In this document: positions 1-11,322 of the stretch, piece by piece
Layout of the letters: each line of letters begins with the position of its first letter
How positions within the stretch are numbered: position 1 is the stretch's first letter
Assembly (NCBI GenBank): GCA_003952965.2
Contig: CM025855.1
Coordinates: 30,209,845 to 30,273,844, forward strand
DNA from: Morella rubra
Lineage: Eukaryota > Streptophyta > Magnoliopsida > Fagales > Myricaceae
Length of the DNA: 64,000 bases
Reading direction: 5' to 3'
Program-made: the position numbers and the translations under genes
Notes under the pieces: model-generated
Databases searched by the model: none
What the model saw: only the letters and a program-made list of their open reading frames with translations
What the model was told of the DNA's origin: nothing

Positions 1-540
1 AGAGATAAAATATAACGAAATTAACAATCTGATGTAAATTAGTGGCAATAGTTGTAGGAAAAATGTAATTTTTTTTTCATAAATATAAGTATAATTTTGT
101 GGGTCCGAGTATAATTTAGATAGATTGCCGCTTCAAATATTTCCTACATTATGACTCTTATAAGTATAGCCAGTACCTATTTAATTAGTATAAACATGGT
201 ATACACATGATATCCTCGTACAGATATTTAAATAATGTGATTATACCAAAATGGTATCAGGTACGGAGCTAGGGGTAGAGCTGGGGCCAAGGCCTCCCAT
301 GGCTCCCCCAAAAATAGGACGAAAAAATTATTAGGCCAAAAACTGTTTTTCTTGAAGATTTTTTTTACATTTTTTGTATTTTGGCGCTTAGCATTAGATT
401 TTAATGAAATTGGCCCCTAATAATCAATCATATAGCTTTATTCTTGTATTGTGCCTAAAAATTCAAAAGTTAGTGTGCCGAAATTAGTTCAAAATTAAAA
501 TTGGAAAAAAGATTATGGTGAAAGGATCATGAAAGCTAGC
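1..540. other. AT-rich spacer with a hAT-like terminus at 258
   Basis: No gene is visible. From 258 the sequence CAGGTACGGAGCTAGGGG followed by a GGGGCCAAGGCC-type stretch resembles the end of a plant hAT element of the CAGGGGCGGAGC class. No matching opposite end or 8-bp target duplication was found, so it is probably a truncated end. The stretch TGGTATCAGGTACGGAGC (253-270) also resembles a copia primer-binding site, but it does not follow an LTR end. Both readings are weak. Confidence 0.3.
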
Positions 541-812
541 TGAATAAAGAAGTTAAAGCTAGAATGAAGAGGGGAGAGAAAGAGTAACAAGAGACAATAT
601 ATTATAAATGCATACATATTACAATTTGAAGATCTCTATTTATAGTGACAATACAAAGTATAATAAAAAATATTCCTATATTTTAATTAGAATCGCTACA
701 TTTAATCTTGGATCTCTAAGATTTGATAATTATATCATATTTAAACTGGATATCGTGATAACAATAATATCATATCAAATCTTGTAGATTTGATTATGAT
801 ATTATTTCTAAC
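541..812 (+). repeat. LTR-like direct repeat, copy A
   Basis: The segment 602-810 is closely matched by 5846-6069 in the same orientation. Shared landmarks are a CTATTTATA TATA-like stretch, ACAATACAAAGTA, ATTAGAATC, and AATAATATCATATCAAATC followed by TTGTAGATTTGATTATGATATT. The repeat ends in TTTCTAACA, as plant copia LTRs often do. No gag or pol sequence lies between the copies; a PPR-gene copy and a hAT element do. It is inferred to be an LTR of a small non-autonomous element. A dispersed non-LTR repeat present twice is the alternative. Confidence 0.5.
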
Positions 813-820
813 ATCTTTCC

Positions 821-859
821 TCAAACACAAGATTTAGAAATTTGAAATCTTGTGTTTGA
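821..859. repeat. Perfect 15-bp inverted repeat
   Basis: TCAAACACAAGATTT (821-835) and its exact reverse complement (845-859) are separated by 9 bases. They lie immediately downstream of LTR-like copy A and just before a poly-T run. The hairpin could be part of the leader of the retroelement. Its function is unknown. Confidence 0.7.
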
Positions 860-1157
860 AAAATGAGACCGATCGGACTTTTTTTTTTTTTTTTTTGGTA
901 ATTTCATAGTTCGCCCATTAAGTAAGACCAAAAATGTCGACCCACTAATACCTTAACGAATATTTTCGTCCTTTAAGTTTCAAAAATCGTCCTTCATCCA
1001 TTTTTGGCATTTAAACAGATGGACTCCATGAACACGTGTCTTCACGTGATTTTCACCCATAACAGATTACCAATTTACCCTTCTCCCTATTCTAACATTC
1101 TTTTACATTATCTCGACTTCTCTCACACTTTCGACGACATCTCCATTTACCAAGAGC

Positions 1158-1211
<54 letters not shown>

Positions 1212-1439
1212 CCATCTGCCAAACATCAAGGCCGTTAAAAGTGAGGACCCAAACCTTGAAGAAAATGGTTCTCACATTTGCTTCACCTACGCGTTTGAAA
1301 ATGGTCAATGGCAAGAGCAGATCTCGACTTCTGTTTCTGTCTGTCAATTTTTTAGCTCCTCTTTCACCCAACTGGATACACACACTATTGTCTTGGATTT
1401 ACAGAGGAAGTTAACCTTCAACCAAAGTTTTTATCGACA
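860..1439. other. Non-coding leader with CT microsatellite
   Basis: After a poly-T run at about 879-897 the sequence is low-complexity and AT-rich. A (CT)n tract of about 49 bp occupies 1160-1208. Open frames across the tract encode only alternating Ser-Leu or Arg-Glu and are artefacts. The segment could be the captured 5' leader of the PPR copy that begins at 1440, because CT tracts are frequent in plant 5' leaders. Confidence 0.5.
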
Positions 1440-2069
1440 ATGGCCGGAAGAATTTTGGTCCAAGCACGAGACCCAGCTAAACTAAGTATGGATATACAAA
1501 ATGCAATTGAAGAACGTAGATTTAATGACACATGGAAGTTTTACGAACAACATATACAAATGGAAAACTTTCCAAGGAAATCTGTGGTGAGCAAACTTCT
1601 AACAAGTTTTGTAGAAAGCCTTGATGTTCAATGGCTTGAGAAGGCTTATGGGTTAGTAGAACAAGCTTTTGAGGAAGGTAAATAGACCTTATTCGACAAG
1701 GAGCCATTGCAAAGCTGGATTACCCTCATAAACTATTATAAGAAAGTTACTAGAAAGGGAAGAATATCCCCCGGTTACTGCTTGGTCTACGATTTTAGCC
1801 CTCATGTCACAAACAGCTCCTAGGGCTTACCTTGCTGTTGAGTTAATTCTTGAGATAAGTTATTTGTTCCAAGATGGTATGGTAGATCCACGTAAAAAGA
1901 GTAATGCACCTTTGATTGCTATGAAACCTAATAATACAGCTGTCAACATTGCTTTAGCTGGGTGTCTTTTGTTTGGGACAACTAGGAAAGCAGAGCAGCT
2001 CCTTGACATGATGCCTCGGGTTGGTGTCAAATTTGACGCAAACTTGTTGATCGTTATGGCACATATATA
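1440..2069 (+). pseudogene. Truncated PPR-protein gene copy (At1g03100-like)
   Basis: The open start MAGRILVQARDPAKL and the segments FPRKSVVSKLLTSF, WLEKAYGLVEQAFEEGK, MSQTAPRAYLAVELILEI and GCLLFGTTRKAEQLLDMMPR follow, in order, a plant pentatricopeptide-repeat protein that I recall as At1g03100-like (from memory, no search run). A stop after EEGK (1683) and a short frameshifted stretch break the frame before EEYPPVTAWSTIL and MSQTAP resume (about 1759-1804). No intron is seen. The copy ends at ...VMAHIY exactly where the hAT terminus begins (2070), and it does not resume beyond the hAT. Placement between two LTR-like repeats suggests a captured, reverse-transcribed gene fragment. It is very unlikely to make a functional PPR protein. 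Confidence 0.65.
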
Positions 2070-2253
2070 CAGTGGCGGAACAGGATTGAAATCTATGGGT
2101 GTCGAACTTTAAAAGCGGAATGATAAGAAAAAAAATTTCTTTCGTAATACAAAAAATAGTCTTAAAGTTACAATGTCGAAAATTAAGGACTAAAAGCATT
2201 AAAAATATTAGAATACATGTACCATACTATGTACTGCAACTAAAAGGTAACAA

Positions 2254-4690
2254 TTATATCCTACGATTTTGCATCTTCTGAAAATGTTGCAAAATGTCTT
2301 CGTTCTTAATAGTTTTAAAAACTTCTTGCTCGATGTACACTACCATGCAATCATTCATCCAATCATCTCCATCCTATTACGCAAATCACTCTTGATGATC
2401 TTCATTGCAGAAAACACTCTTTCAACGGTTGCAGTCGCAACTGGTAAGACCAATGCCAACTCAATAAGTCGATAAACTAATGGAAATAGAGTATTCTTTT
2501 TTGTCTCAACCATCTTCACAGCAAGATCTCCAATATCTTGAAGTCTAGAAAAAACATCATTTCTTTCTAACATCTCTAATATAGTATTAAGCTGATTTTT
2601 AAGTATCAAATGATCATCTGCTGTAAAATCTTCTGGATAAAGCTCGGCAAGACGACGTAACTTAACATGATCAAACGCTGAGAATGAGTTTTTGGATCAA
2701 GACATGCTATGTAAAGAAGTAACTTCCGTACTTGCTTCTGTGAACCGATTATCCATCTCCTGAGTGATCAAATCAATAACTTGGCAAAACACTTCCACAC
2801 GAAAATGATGCAAATAAGTAATTTGCCCTCCACGCCTCGAACGACTACGAATTGTATAATGTCTTCCATATTGGCACACTAATAGAGTTATCAACACAAA
2901 AAGTTTTAACTTCTTCCAAAAATTCATCCCATTCTATCTCTCTCAAATTGCAACTGTTCCTTCACAATTCCAACCAAACCATAGCATTAACAATGTCTTG
3001 ATCTTTTCGTTGTAAGGCTTGTGACAATTCATTTGTAATTCTCATTATATTCCTCAACAAATGCATAGTGAATACAAACTCAAAACTTTCCATCTTATCC
3101 ATCAAACCCATAGCCAGAGATCTTTGTTCTGATAGAGTACCATCATCTTTTATGTGTTCAAGCACTTCCAATACTGATGACCACATAGTAAAGAGACGGA
3201 TTATTGTAAGGTGGTATGAACCCCAACGAGTGTCACCTACAATATTATAGGAATTACAAAACTATAAACAAATAAAAAAAACTAAATGGTCTATTAGTAT
3301 TGTAATGAAATATAATAATTACCTGGTCGTGCGAGACTGGTTTCTTGATTTTTGCCCCTTCCACTAGAAATCTCTCCCTTGTCCAACCGCTCCACTATCT
3401 TCTCATGACAACTTTGCCGAAGAGCATCTTTCCTTTTACATGAAGCTCCGACCATATTCACAATCTTGGAAGTATAATAAAAAAATCACCAACTTGCAAG
3501 TTATTCTTTGCAATACCCACAATAACCAATTGAAGTTGGTGAGCAAAACAATGGATATACGTAGCAGAAGGATTGTCCCTCAAAATGAGCGACTTCAACC
3601 CATTGAACTCGCCTCGCATGTTTGATGCCCCATCATACCCTTGACCTCTCAACTTGGATATTGATAACCATGCCTTGCAAACAATTTGTCTATAGCATTT
3701 TTCAAAGATTCAGAGCAAGTATCAGGAACATGTTCCACACCAAGAAACCTTTCAATCACATGTCCACGTATTGTTACATATCTCAAAACCACTGCCATTT
3801 GCTCCTTCACTGAATTATCTCGAGACTCATCAACCATAAGAGAATAAAATCCATCCCCAATTTCTTTAATGATGGCAAGTGTGGTTTTAGCTGCACAAGC
3901 ACTCACCATTTCCTTCTGCACTTTTGGAGAAGTCATTTGGTTGTTTCCAGGAGCATTAGTGTTAAGTGTCTTAGCAACCTTTTCATCACGTTGGAAAAAC
4001 ACATTCAAAAGCTCAAGAAAATTGCCCTTCCTTATTGAACTCTCAGACTCATCATGACCACGAAAAGCTAATCCTTGCCCAAAAGATAACGAATGCAATC
4101 TAAAACCGCTGTTAAACGAATGCGATAAGCATTCTCTTGATCGTGCCCGTGTGAGGATAACATGTGCGACACACTTTGTCGCTGATTTTCAAGTGCTTCA
4201 CATTGTCTTCTAGCTTCATTGTGAGCACTATTACATGTCACCAACATGTTCACAAAAACCCCACTGCCTTTTTCCAATTGCTAAATCCCGTAGATGTAAA
4301 CTTATCTCCCCCAGATTTCCCTCCTCTAGGTCGCCTAAACAGATAACACCACAAGCAATACACCTCATCCTTTGATACACTATATTCCAACCAATTAAAA
4401 TTTTAAACCATAACTCCCTAAAACCCCTCATTTCTTGCCCATATTCTTCTTGGGAAAATCATGGCCACGGTTGAAAAGACCTTTGATCAAATACTCCCTA
4501 CGAACTTGATCCCTAATCCCAACATCATATTCTTCAATGGGTTTACGTAACCCTGGGTCAGCAACAATATCATCCGGACTAAATTAATGCGAGGTCTTTT
4601 TGAACTACTATCCATTTCAGAATTAGTAGCCACGTTAGGAGTATTAGACGACTCCACGCTACGTGGCTTTCTTATCACAAACTTATCCAT
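2254..4690 (-). pseudogene. hAT transposase relic, ZMYM1/TTF-zinc-finger-like
   Basis: Read on the minus strand the pieces come in the order of plant 'zinc finger MYM-type 1-like' hAT proteins: N-terminal MDKFVIRKPRS (start 4690), a decayed Cys-containing TTF region, NSAHNEARRQCEAL, FRGHDESESSIRKGNFLEL, the DUF4371 core (NNQMTSPKVQKEMV, VKEQMAVVLRYV, RGQGYDGASNMRGEFNG, YIHCFAHQLQLV), an intron-like gap at about 3240-3325 between RPG and GDTRW, MWSSVLEVLEHIKDDGT, and the hATC dimerisation motif PVATATVERVFSAMKIIKS near the end. The last codons run to a TAA at 2254. Several frameshifts (for example after PRINL near 4575) and stops show that it cannot encode an active transposase. Confidence 0.85.
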
Positions 4691-5297
4691 TATCTAAACA
4701 AAAAAAAAATGAAAATTAATCAATAATCACTCAGCAAATTAAACAACATTAATCAATAATCTGCATTAATAAAATAAAGAAATGCAATCAATAATCATTT
4801 AGCAAATAAACATGTAGTTGCAATAAGTTGGTAGATTACTGTGTCCAATTTGAGCATGGAATGTAGATTTAACAAATGGGAGAAACTGATAAATTTAATA
4901 AAGATGAGCTAGCATAGGCATTAGGCAATATGAACAAACAAAAAAGAAACACCACTCTACAACTCACGAAGAAAACTTCTTGGTGGAAAAATTCACAGCA
5001 AAACAATATATTTGCAAATAAATTGAAATTACAGACCCATCAACCAATAACCCAATAAAAATGACTGAAAATCTATTTCACATAAAGCTCAAATAAAGAA
5101 ATTTACCTCATTCATTCATTGCCTAAAATCCTAAACTACTAAAACAAAATAACCGGAAAAAAAAAGGAACGAAATCTCACCAATGAGGCAATGATCCAAT
5201 CGAGATTGAGAGACTATCTTCGACTGCAAATCAAATTGGAAAATTAGAAACGAAATCGAAGAGAAGCTGCGAGCAGCAGCAGCCAGCCAGAGATGCA

Positions 5298-5332
<35 letters not shown>

Positions 5333-5333
5333 G
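4691..5333. other. hAT 5' region, AT-rich with GA repeat
   Basis: This is the untranslated 5' part of the hAT on the minus strand. It is AT-rich and carries (GA)n at 5301-5330. No gene is seen. Open frames that cross 5334-5702 are driven by the palindromes and the poly-T tract and look non-coding. Confidence 0.6.
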
Positions 5334-5521
5334 TTAATGGTTATACCTATAACCTATGGCTGGTGCGTGCGAGTCGTGCGACGGTGGCCGGTGGGACAAC
5401 GACCAACGGACGGCAAGTCGGCAACAGGCAACGGCGGCTGGGCCTGAGCAATGGCAGAGGGCAGAGAAATTAGAAATTGTGAGAGAGGGGGAGATCGGAA
5501 AGAGGGAGGGGATTTTCAAAG

Positions 5522-5722
5522 CAGGGGTGAAACGGTGCGTTTCACCCCTGTTTTTTTTTTTTTTTTTTTTTTTACGCAGAGGGTGAAACGGCGTCGTTTC
5601 ACCCTCTGCTGAAAAAAAATAAATAAAAACAGGCTGGGGGCCCGAGCCTAATGGGTTTCGGGGCCCGACCCCCAACATAAACTCTACTAGGCCTGGGCCC
5701 AATGGGTATCGGGGCCCAGGCC
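5522..5722. repeat. Palindrome cluster near the hAT end
   Basis: Three perfect hairpins occur in 200 bp: 5522-5550 (13-bp arms CAGGGGTGAAACG, 3-base loop), 5576-5609 (14-bp arms GCAGAGGGTGAAAC, 6-base loop) and 5690-5722 (11-bp arms GGCCTGGGCCC, loop containing AATGGGTATC). A fourth, imperfect unit at about 5630-5675 is a relative of the third and has AATGGGTTTC in its loop. A run of 23 T (5551-5573) separates the first two. hAT transposases bind repeated motifs close to the ends, so this is a plausible binding array. That role is inference. Confidence 0.75.
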
Positions 5723-5845
5723 AAGTAATGAAAATATATATATATATTTGAAATTTTTTTTTGGGCGGGGAATGGGTAGCGACCGCCCTGGTTCGCTACC
5801 CTCTCCTTCTGCCACTGCCTACACCCATTGTGAAAGCCCTTATTT

Positions 5846-6069
5846 TGTATGATGAATACATACAGATTAGGTTTCTATTTATAAAGATAATACAAAGTAT
5901 GATAGAAAAATATTCTTACATTTAAATTAGAATCTTTACATTTAAACTTGAATCTATGAGATTTAATAAGAATACCACATTTAAACTCTATATCATAACA
6001 ATAATATCATATCAAATCTTGTAGATTTGATTATCCAAATCTCTTAAGTTTGATTATGATATTATTTCG
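5846..6069 (+). repeat. LTR-like direct repeat, copy B
   Basis: The segment is homologous to 602-810, with the same order of landmarks (CTATTTATAAAGATAATACA, ATTAGAATC, ATATCATATCAAATC, TTGTAGATTTGATTA). It has a short internal duplication-like insertion (CCAAATCTCTTAAGTTTGATTA) before GATATTATTTC. The 5' part of copy A (541-600) is missing here. Copies A and B flank the PPR relic and the hAT. Confidence 0.5.
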
Positions 6070-6075
6070 AAGTAT

Positions 6076-6747
6076 CATGGCTTCAATGGAATTAAGAATC
6101 CTATGAAACGAAATCCCTCTTTGATACGTATAATTTCTTTCCATATCATAAAGATTATGATGAAATTTATATTATAATTCGAGAAAGAAAATCGGGTGTT
6201 GTTATTATTATTCGTGGTGTTGCAAATTAGAGTGGCAACGTAGGGGCTCAGGGTGCAGCATGCAGAGAGTAGGAAAAGTTCCATATCGTACCCGCCAGTT
6301 TCGAGTTCGTTATGGTTAGAAGGTCGTCGTGGTAATCCCTCGAGTCCGGTTCTAGTTCAAACTCCCAAGAAACTCTCCAAGAATAGCAACACGACAGCAC
6401 ATATAAGTAAAAAAAACTTATGGGAAATGAGACACAGGCACACAACTCCACTAAAGCAATGAACACCAAGAGATCGAAACCGAAATTCAAAGTAACTCCG
6501 AGCATTCCTCGGAGCCCTTTGTGTCTCCCATTTCTTTGACCCTATATCTCAGCCTTTTCAATTGCAGCTTAGCTCTCAGCTGCTGGGTACCTCCTCCTTC
6601 TAAGGAGGCGATCCACCCCATTGGCTCACAAGCGCTTCTTTTTCCTTTCCATTTTCCCTTTGTTCGTTCCGTGTTCATTGGAGTTATCCATTATTCTAAG
6701 AATCTCCGAACTAGGTTTGGGTTCTAGCTAGTTGAGGAGAGGTTCTA
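6076..6747 (+). promoter_or_regulatory. Upstream region and leader of the beta-galactosidase gene
   Basis: This is the region between LTR-like copy B and the BGAL start codon. No clear TATA box or known operator was found; CTATATCTC near 6543 is only a weak candidate. The last 250 bp are pyrimidine-rich, as plant 5' leaders often are. Short open frames on both strands here do not resemble proteins. Confidence 0.4.
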
Positions 6748-9700
6748 ATGGCGCTGTCGAGCCGCGTGCTTTTGCTCGCTGTTCTTTACATTTTGGTCTC
6801 AGCCGCCGTTGGTCATGGTGGGAATAAGCGTCAGGCCGTGACCTATGATGGGACGTCTTTGATCATCAACGGAAAAAGAGAGCTTCTCTTTTCGGGTTCA
6901 ATCCATTACACTCGTAGCACCCCAGAAGTAACTTAAACCTCAAGTTATCCTTTTGAATATCATATTTTTGTGTTTTGGGTTTTTAATGTTTTATTGAGGG
7001 TGAGTTAATTTCAATAGACGAAACTAATGGATAGTGTTTAAAACTTGGTTTTAGATGTGGCCGGACCTTATCGCAAAAGCTAGACATGGAGGTTTGAACG
7101 TGATTCAAACCTACGTGTTTTGGAATATTCATGAGCCTGTGCAAGGGCAGGTAAGAAGTGTTTCGTACAGAAATTATTTTGTATTCATTTGCAACAATTA
7201 TTGCTACGTGTTTGTCTAACTCTTAATTAGCGGTGTCCCAATTTTTCGGCAGTACAATTTTCAAGGAAACTATGATTTGGTGAAGTTCATAAGGCTGGTA
7301 GCGGATCAAGGGATGTATGTGACCCTCAGGGTTGGGCCATTTATCCAAGCTGAATGGAACCACGGGTTTGTCTTTAATTTCTCCTTTGCTTCTTCCTCTT
7401 GTAATAAGATTTTCTTTCTGCAATGTTAAGCGGCCTCTCTAAAATTTTGTTGTGTTCAAATGTGAACTTCAGAGGACTTCCTTACTGGCTAAAAGAGGTC
7501 CCTGACATCATATTCCGTTCTGATAACGCACCCTTCAAGGTATCACTTTTGCACCACTTAAGGTGCAATACCATTTTGGGAGATCTAATGCAATAATTCT
7601 AGGGTTCTATTGAACTGAGATTCTTCTCATTTTCAGTACCACATGAGGAAATATGTGAGGATGATTACAGATAAGATGAAAGAAGAGAAACTATTTGCTT
7701 CACAAGGAGGCCCAATCATCTTATCGCAGGTTTGGCTGCACAGATCTAGTGATTTTTGGTTATTATTATAAGAGATGTTATCTTCTTGTTAATTGGATTA
7801 GTCAATAATATGACCCAGATTGAAAATGAATACAACCATATCCAAATGGCATACAGAGATCTGGGAGACAGATATGTTCAGTGGGCAGCAAGAATGGCTG
7901 TGGGAATGAAAACAGAAGTTCCATGGATCATGTGCAAGCAGAAGGATGCTCCTGATCCAGTGGTGAGTTTGCAAAATTTCTGGTCGACTAATGTTCGACA
8001 CTTCAGATTACGTCTCTGAAATCTAAAGAATTGGGCGCTAAGAAACCAACAAAGGACAAAGTCTTATGTGTCTTTCCAATCTTCGGACTAAAAAGCACAC
8101 GCTTTGACATGCAGATCAATACATGCAATGGAAGGCACTGCGGAGACACTTTCACAGGCCCGAACAAACCCTACAAGCCTTCTATATGGACTGAGAACTG
8201 GACTGCTCAGTAAGTAATATACACCTCAATGATTGATATGTATGGCCATAAGCCACACAACTAGAAAAGAAGAGAGCACCATAAACAAATATACTGACAC
8301 ACTCCCACATACATTAGAGAAATCGTTAGAACTAGAGCGAACTTGGGTAATTTGTTTCCCACACTAAATTGCAAAACTATTTTGTCAGCTTCTAGGCATT
8401 GCTAATGGCTTTGCAATTATTGCTTGTACATACAGGTACAGAGTATTCGGAGACCCTCCATCTCAAAGAGCGGCAGAAGATATTGCATACTCAGTTGCCC
8501 GCTTCTTCTCAAAGAACGGAACTCTGGTCAACTATTACATGGTAGGAAGATAAGTGACCATATTCGCACTTCTCCTTTTGAACCAATTAATTGGCACGAA
8601 CTGCATTTTTCCTCGATAGAAAACACCTTACATCATACTTTGCAGTACCATGGTGGAACGAACTTTGGTAGGACAAGCGCTGTCTTTACAACAACTCGCT
8701 ACTATGATGAAGCCCCTCTTGACGAATATGGTAAAGATTTCTAGCTAGTATCTCAAATGAACCTGGGAAGCTATTCAAACATATAGGGGCCTAACCACTC
8801 TAATGCAGGTTTGCAGAGGGAACCCAAATGGAGTCACCTTAGGGACGTGCACAGTGCCATACATCTATGCAAGAAGGCTTTGCTTTGGGGTGATCATGAT
8901 GTCCAAATGTTAGGCAAGCATACAGAGGTATGCACCTGAATAGAGTGAATTGATGCACTATAAGTTCGCTCTGATAACTGTTCCCTAATATGTACTAAGC
9001 TGACCGCCATGCAGGCTCGAACATTCAAGAAGCCTGGAACAAATATCTGTGCTGCATTTTTGGCCAACAATAACTCCAGAATGTCAGCAACAGCTAAATT
9101 CAGGGGTGAGGAATATTACCTACCACCGCATTCCATTAGCATCCTCCCTGATTGCAAGACTGTGGTCTTCAATACACAAACGGTAATTCCTCGTCTCTTA
9201 AACTTCTCTATGTATTGCATAGAAGAAATAGTAGCTGAAACCTAGAGAATGTCTGAGGGTTTCTTCTCTTAAATAAAAACAGATTGTATCTCAACATAAT
9301 GCAAGGAACTTAAAGAAATCAAAGGTTGCAAAGAATCTTAAATGGGTGATGTCCCCTGAAACCATCCCAACTGTAGAACAATTGCCAGTTGATTCCCGTA
9401 CTCCAAAAGAGCTCTATAGCTTGCTGAAGGACACCACAGACTATGCGTGGTACACCACTAGGTAAGTCAAGCTTAATTAAGCACCTTCTGGGCCAAGTTT
9501 ATCAAGATCTTTCCAACGATTATCATTTAACCAAGCTTGAAGTTGACACTGATGAGGCTAATGTGGCATGTTTTTCATATTTTGCTTGCAGCATAGAATT
9601 GAATCCCCGTGACTTGCCGCTACGGGAAGATATTCACCCAGTGCTACGCGTTGCAAGTCTTGGCCATGCCTTGCATGCATTTGTGAACGGTGAATATGTT

Positions 9701-11322
9701 GGTGAGCACAACCGGTCCATCACAAACATTATTGTGACATTTAACACTTTCACCTACTTATCGTGCTTATGATATTCACTTAAACCAAAAGTGCTTATGA
9801 TTTTCAGGATCGGCACATGGGAGCCATGACGAGAAGAGCTTTGTCTTTCAGAATGCCGTGAGCTTCATTCCCGGGGTAAACCATATAACGCTGCTTGGCA
9901 TGACAGTTGGACTCCCAGTAAGTAGCTCCGAGCTTCCCATCGTACAACTTTGTTGGGATTTTAAAAGAGGCACTTACAAGCTGTTCTGTAACTGAGAAGG
10001 ATAGCGGAGCCTACATGGAGCACAGGTTTGCGGGTCCCCATGCTGTAACCGTCCTTGGTTTGAACACTGGAACGCTCGATCTGACAGACAATGGTTGGGG
10101 GCATCAGGTACCAATAAACCTCTTATGATTAGTTGTAACACTGAAACCATGCTAAAATAATTATGAGCGTGATCCAAAAGCGAATAAGTGACTGCAACGT
10201 AACGGAATCGCCACCCACTTCGCAGGTTGGCCTAACAGGAGAAAAGCTCAAAGTTTACACACAGGCTGGATCACACAGGGTAGAATGGAAGCAGGTCAAT
10301 GGACAAGGACCTGCTCTTACATGGTATAAGGTACGCTCTGACAAACATGTGACCCACTTACATGTTCAAAGTTGCACATCATACAAAGAAACTTCAAGCG
10401 GAAATAGCAAATTAACTGTAGAGTAAAAAAGAGACTTCGGTGCATGCAACTTCTGTGGCATCTCAATAGCCTTGACATGAGTAAGCATATTCTTGTTGCA
10501 GACATATTTTGATTCTCCTGAAGGAAATGACCCCGTTGCTATCAGGATGACTGGTATGGGCAAGGGAATGATTTGGGTCAATGGTAAAAGCATTGGCCGC
10601 CACTGGATGTCCTTCCTCTCTCCTCTTGGAAAGCCTTCTCAATCAGAGTAAGTAAAGTCGCCACCAAATTGCACATTAAGGCTGACAGAATTCTCCATAC
10701 ACTAAAAATCTGAGTTTCTTTTGTTCTCAATTTGCAATTTCGTTAGGTACCATATCCCTAGATCCTTCATAAAGCCAACAGAGAATCTCCTTGTTGTATT
10801 GGAGGAGCAGAAAGGGGACCCGAAAGAAATTGAGATACTACTGGTCAACAGAAATACTATCTGTAGCCTCATAACTGAGTATTATCCGCCCCATGTGAAG
10901 TCATGGCAAAGGAAGGACAGCAAATTCAGACCTGTAGTGGACGTCGTGAAGCCAGCAGCTCACCTAAAGTGTCCTAACCACGGAGAGATTGTTGCTGTCG
11001 AGTTTGCTAGCTTCGGTGATCCTTATGGCGCCTGTGGAAACTTTGTTATGGGCACATGCAATGCTCCCACTACAAAAGAGGTTGTTGAACAGGTAAAACA
11101 TATTGTTTCCAGCATGTTACGCTGTCGCATGAATTAGTTTTACTTGCCAAGTAAATTGAATGCTAATTGTTATGATGGCTTTGCTTTGAGCAGCATTGCT
11201 TAGGAAAAACTAGCTGTTCAGTTCCGATTGAGCGAGAGCTTTTCATCAAGAACAACGATGGTTGTCCGGATATCCAGAAGGCACTTGCTATACAAGTGAG
11301 GTGCGGCCACAAGAAGCATTAG
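6748..11322 (+). CDS. Beta-galactosidase, GH35 with SUEL lectin tail (BGAL11/13/14-like)
   Basis: Nineteen exons join to 832 aa: 6748-6927, 7055-7150, 7253-7365, 7473-7539, 7637-7729, 7819-7962, 8115-8209, 8436-8541, 8646-8730, 8809-8927, 9015-9182, 9283-9461, 9592-9701, 9808-9917, 10000-10107, 10226-10330, 10502-10647, 10747-11092, 11194-11322. A hydrophobic signal peptide (about residues 1-24) sends it to the apoplast, where the family trims terminal galactose from cell-wall glycans. The GH35 signature [13 protein letters not shown] places the acid/base at about Glu187; the nucleophile is Glu258 in [20 protein letters not shown] is also intact. The Cys-rich SUEL domain (from about residue 748, [20 protein letters not shown]) ends in [18 protein letters not shown] and NYYMYHGG point to the clade of Arabidopsis BGAL11/13/14. 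The exon-15 acceptor (GAGAAG before GATAGC) is pyrimidine-poor. The ATG was chosen because it opens the signal peptide. Confidence 0.93.

Larger units (their letters stand above)
2070..5817 (-). mobile_element. hAT DNA transposon (degenerate, TTF/DUF4371 type)
   Basis: The left end CAGTGGCGGAAC (2070-2081) and the right end, reverse complement CAGTGGCAGAAG (5806-5817), match at 10 of 12 positions, the terminal form of this hAT group. Between them lies a minus-strand transposase relic (2254-4690) and a 5' region with a GA microsatellite (5301-5330) and strong palindromes (5522-5722). The flanks, CATATATA on the left and CCTACACC on the right, are not a clean 8-bp duplication. Either one flank has been altered since insertion or one end is slightly misplaced. 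The element interrupts the PPR pseudogene. Confidence 0.75.

Noticed and set aside
253..270. TGGTATCAGGTACGGAGC as a copia primer-binding site
   Set aside because: It differs from the usual TGGTATCAGAGC form, is not preceded by an LTR end, and lies on the wrong side of the LTR-like copy A.
1004..1414. 136-aa plus-strand frame and its 78-aa minus-strand partner
   Set aside because: Both are held open by the CT repeat and consist largely of Ser-Leu or Arg-Glu runs; there is no domain.
5334..5702. 122-aa minus-strand frame in the hAT end
   Set aside because: It runs through the palindromes and a poly-Lys made by the T run; it lies upstream of the transposase start and has no family features.
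6590..6620. TAAGGAGGCGATCCACCCC resembles the reverse complement of the 3' end of 16S rRNA
   Set aside because: Only about 16 bases are alike, with mismatches, and no further rRNA sequence surrounds it; chance is sufficient and it is not an organelle insert.
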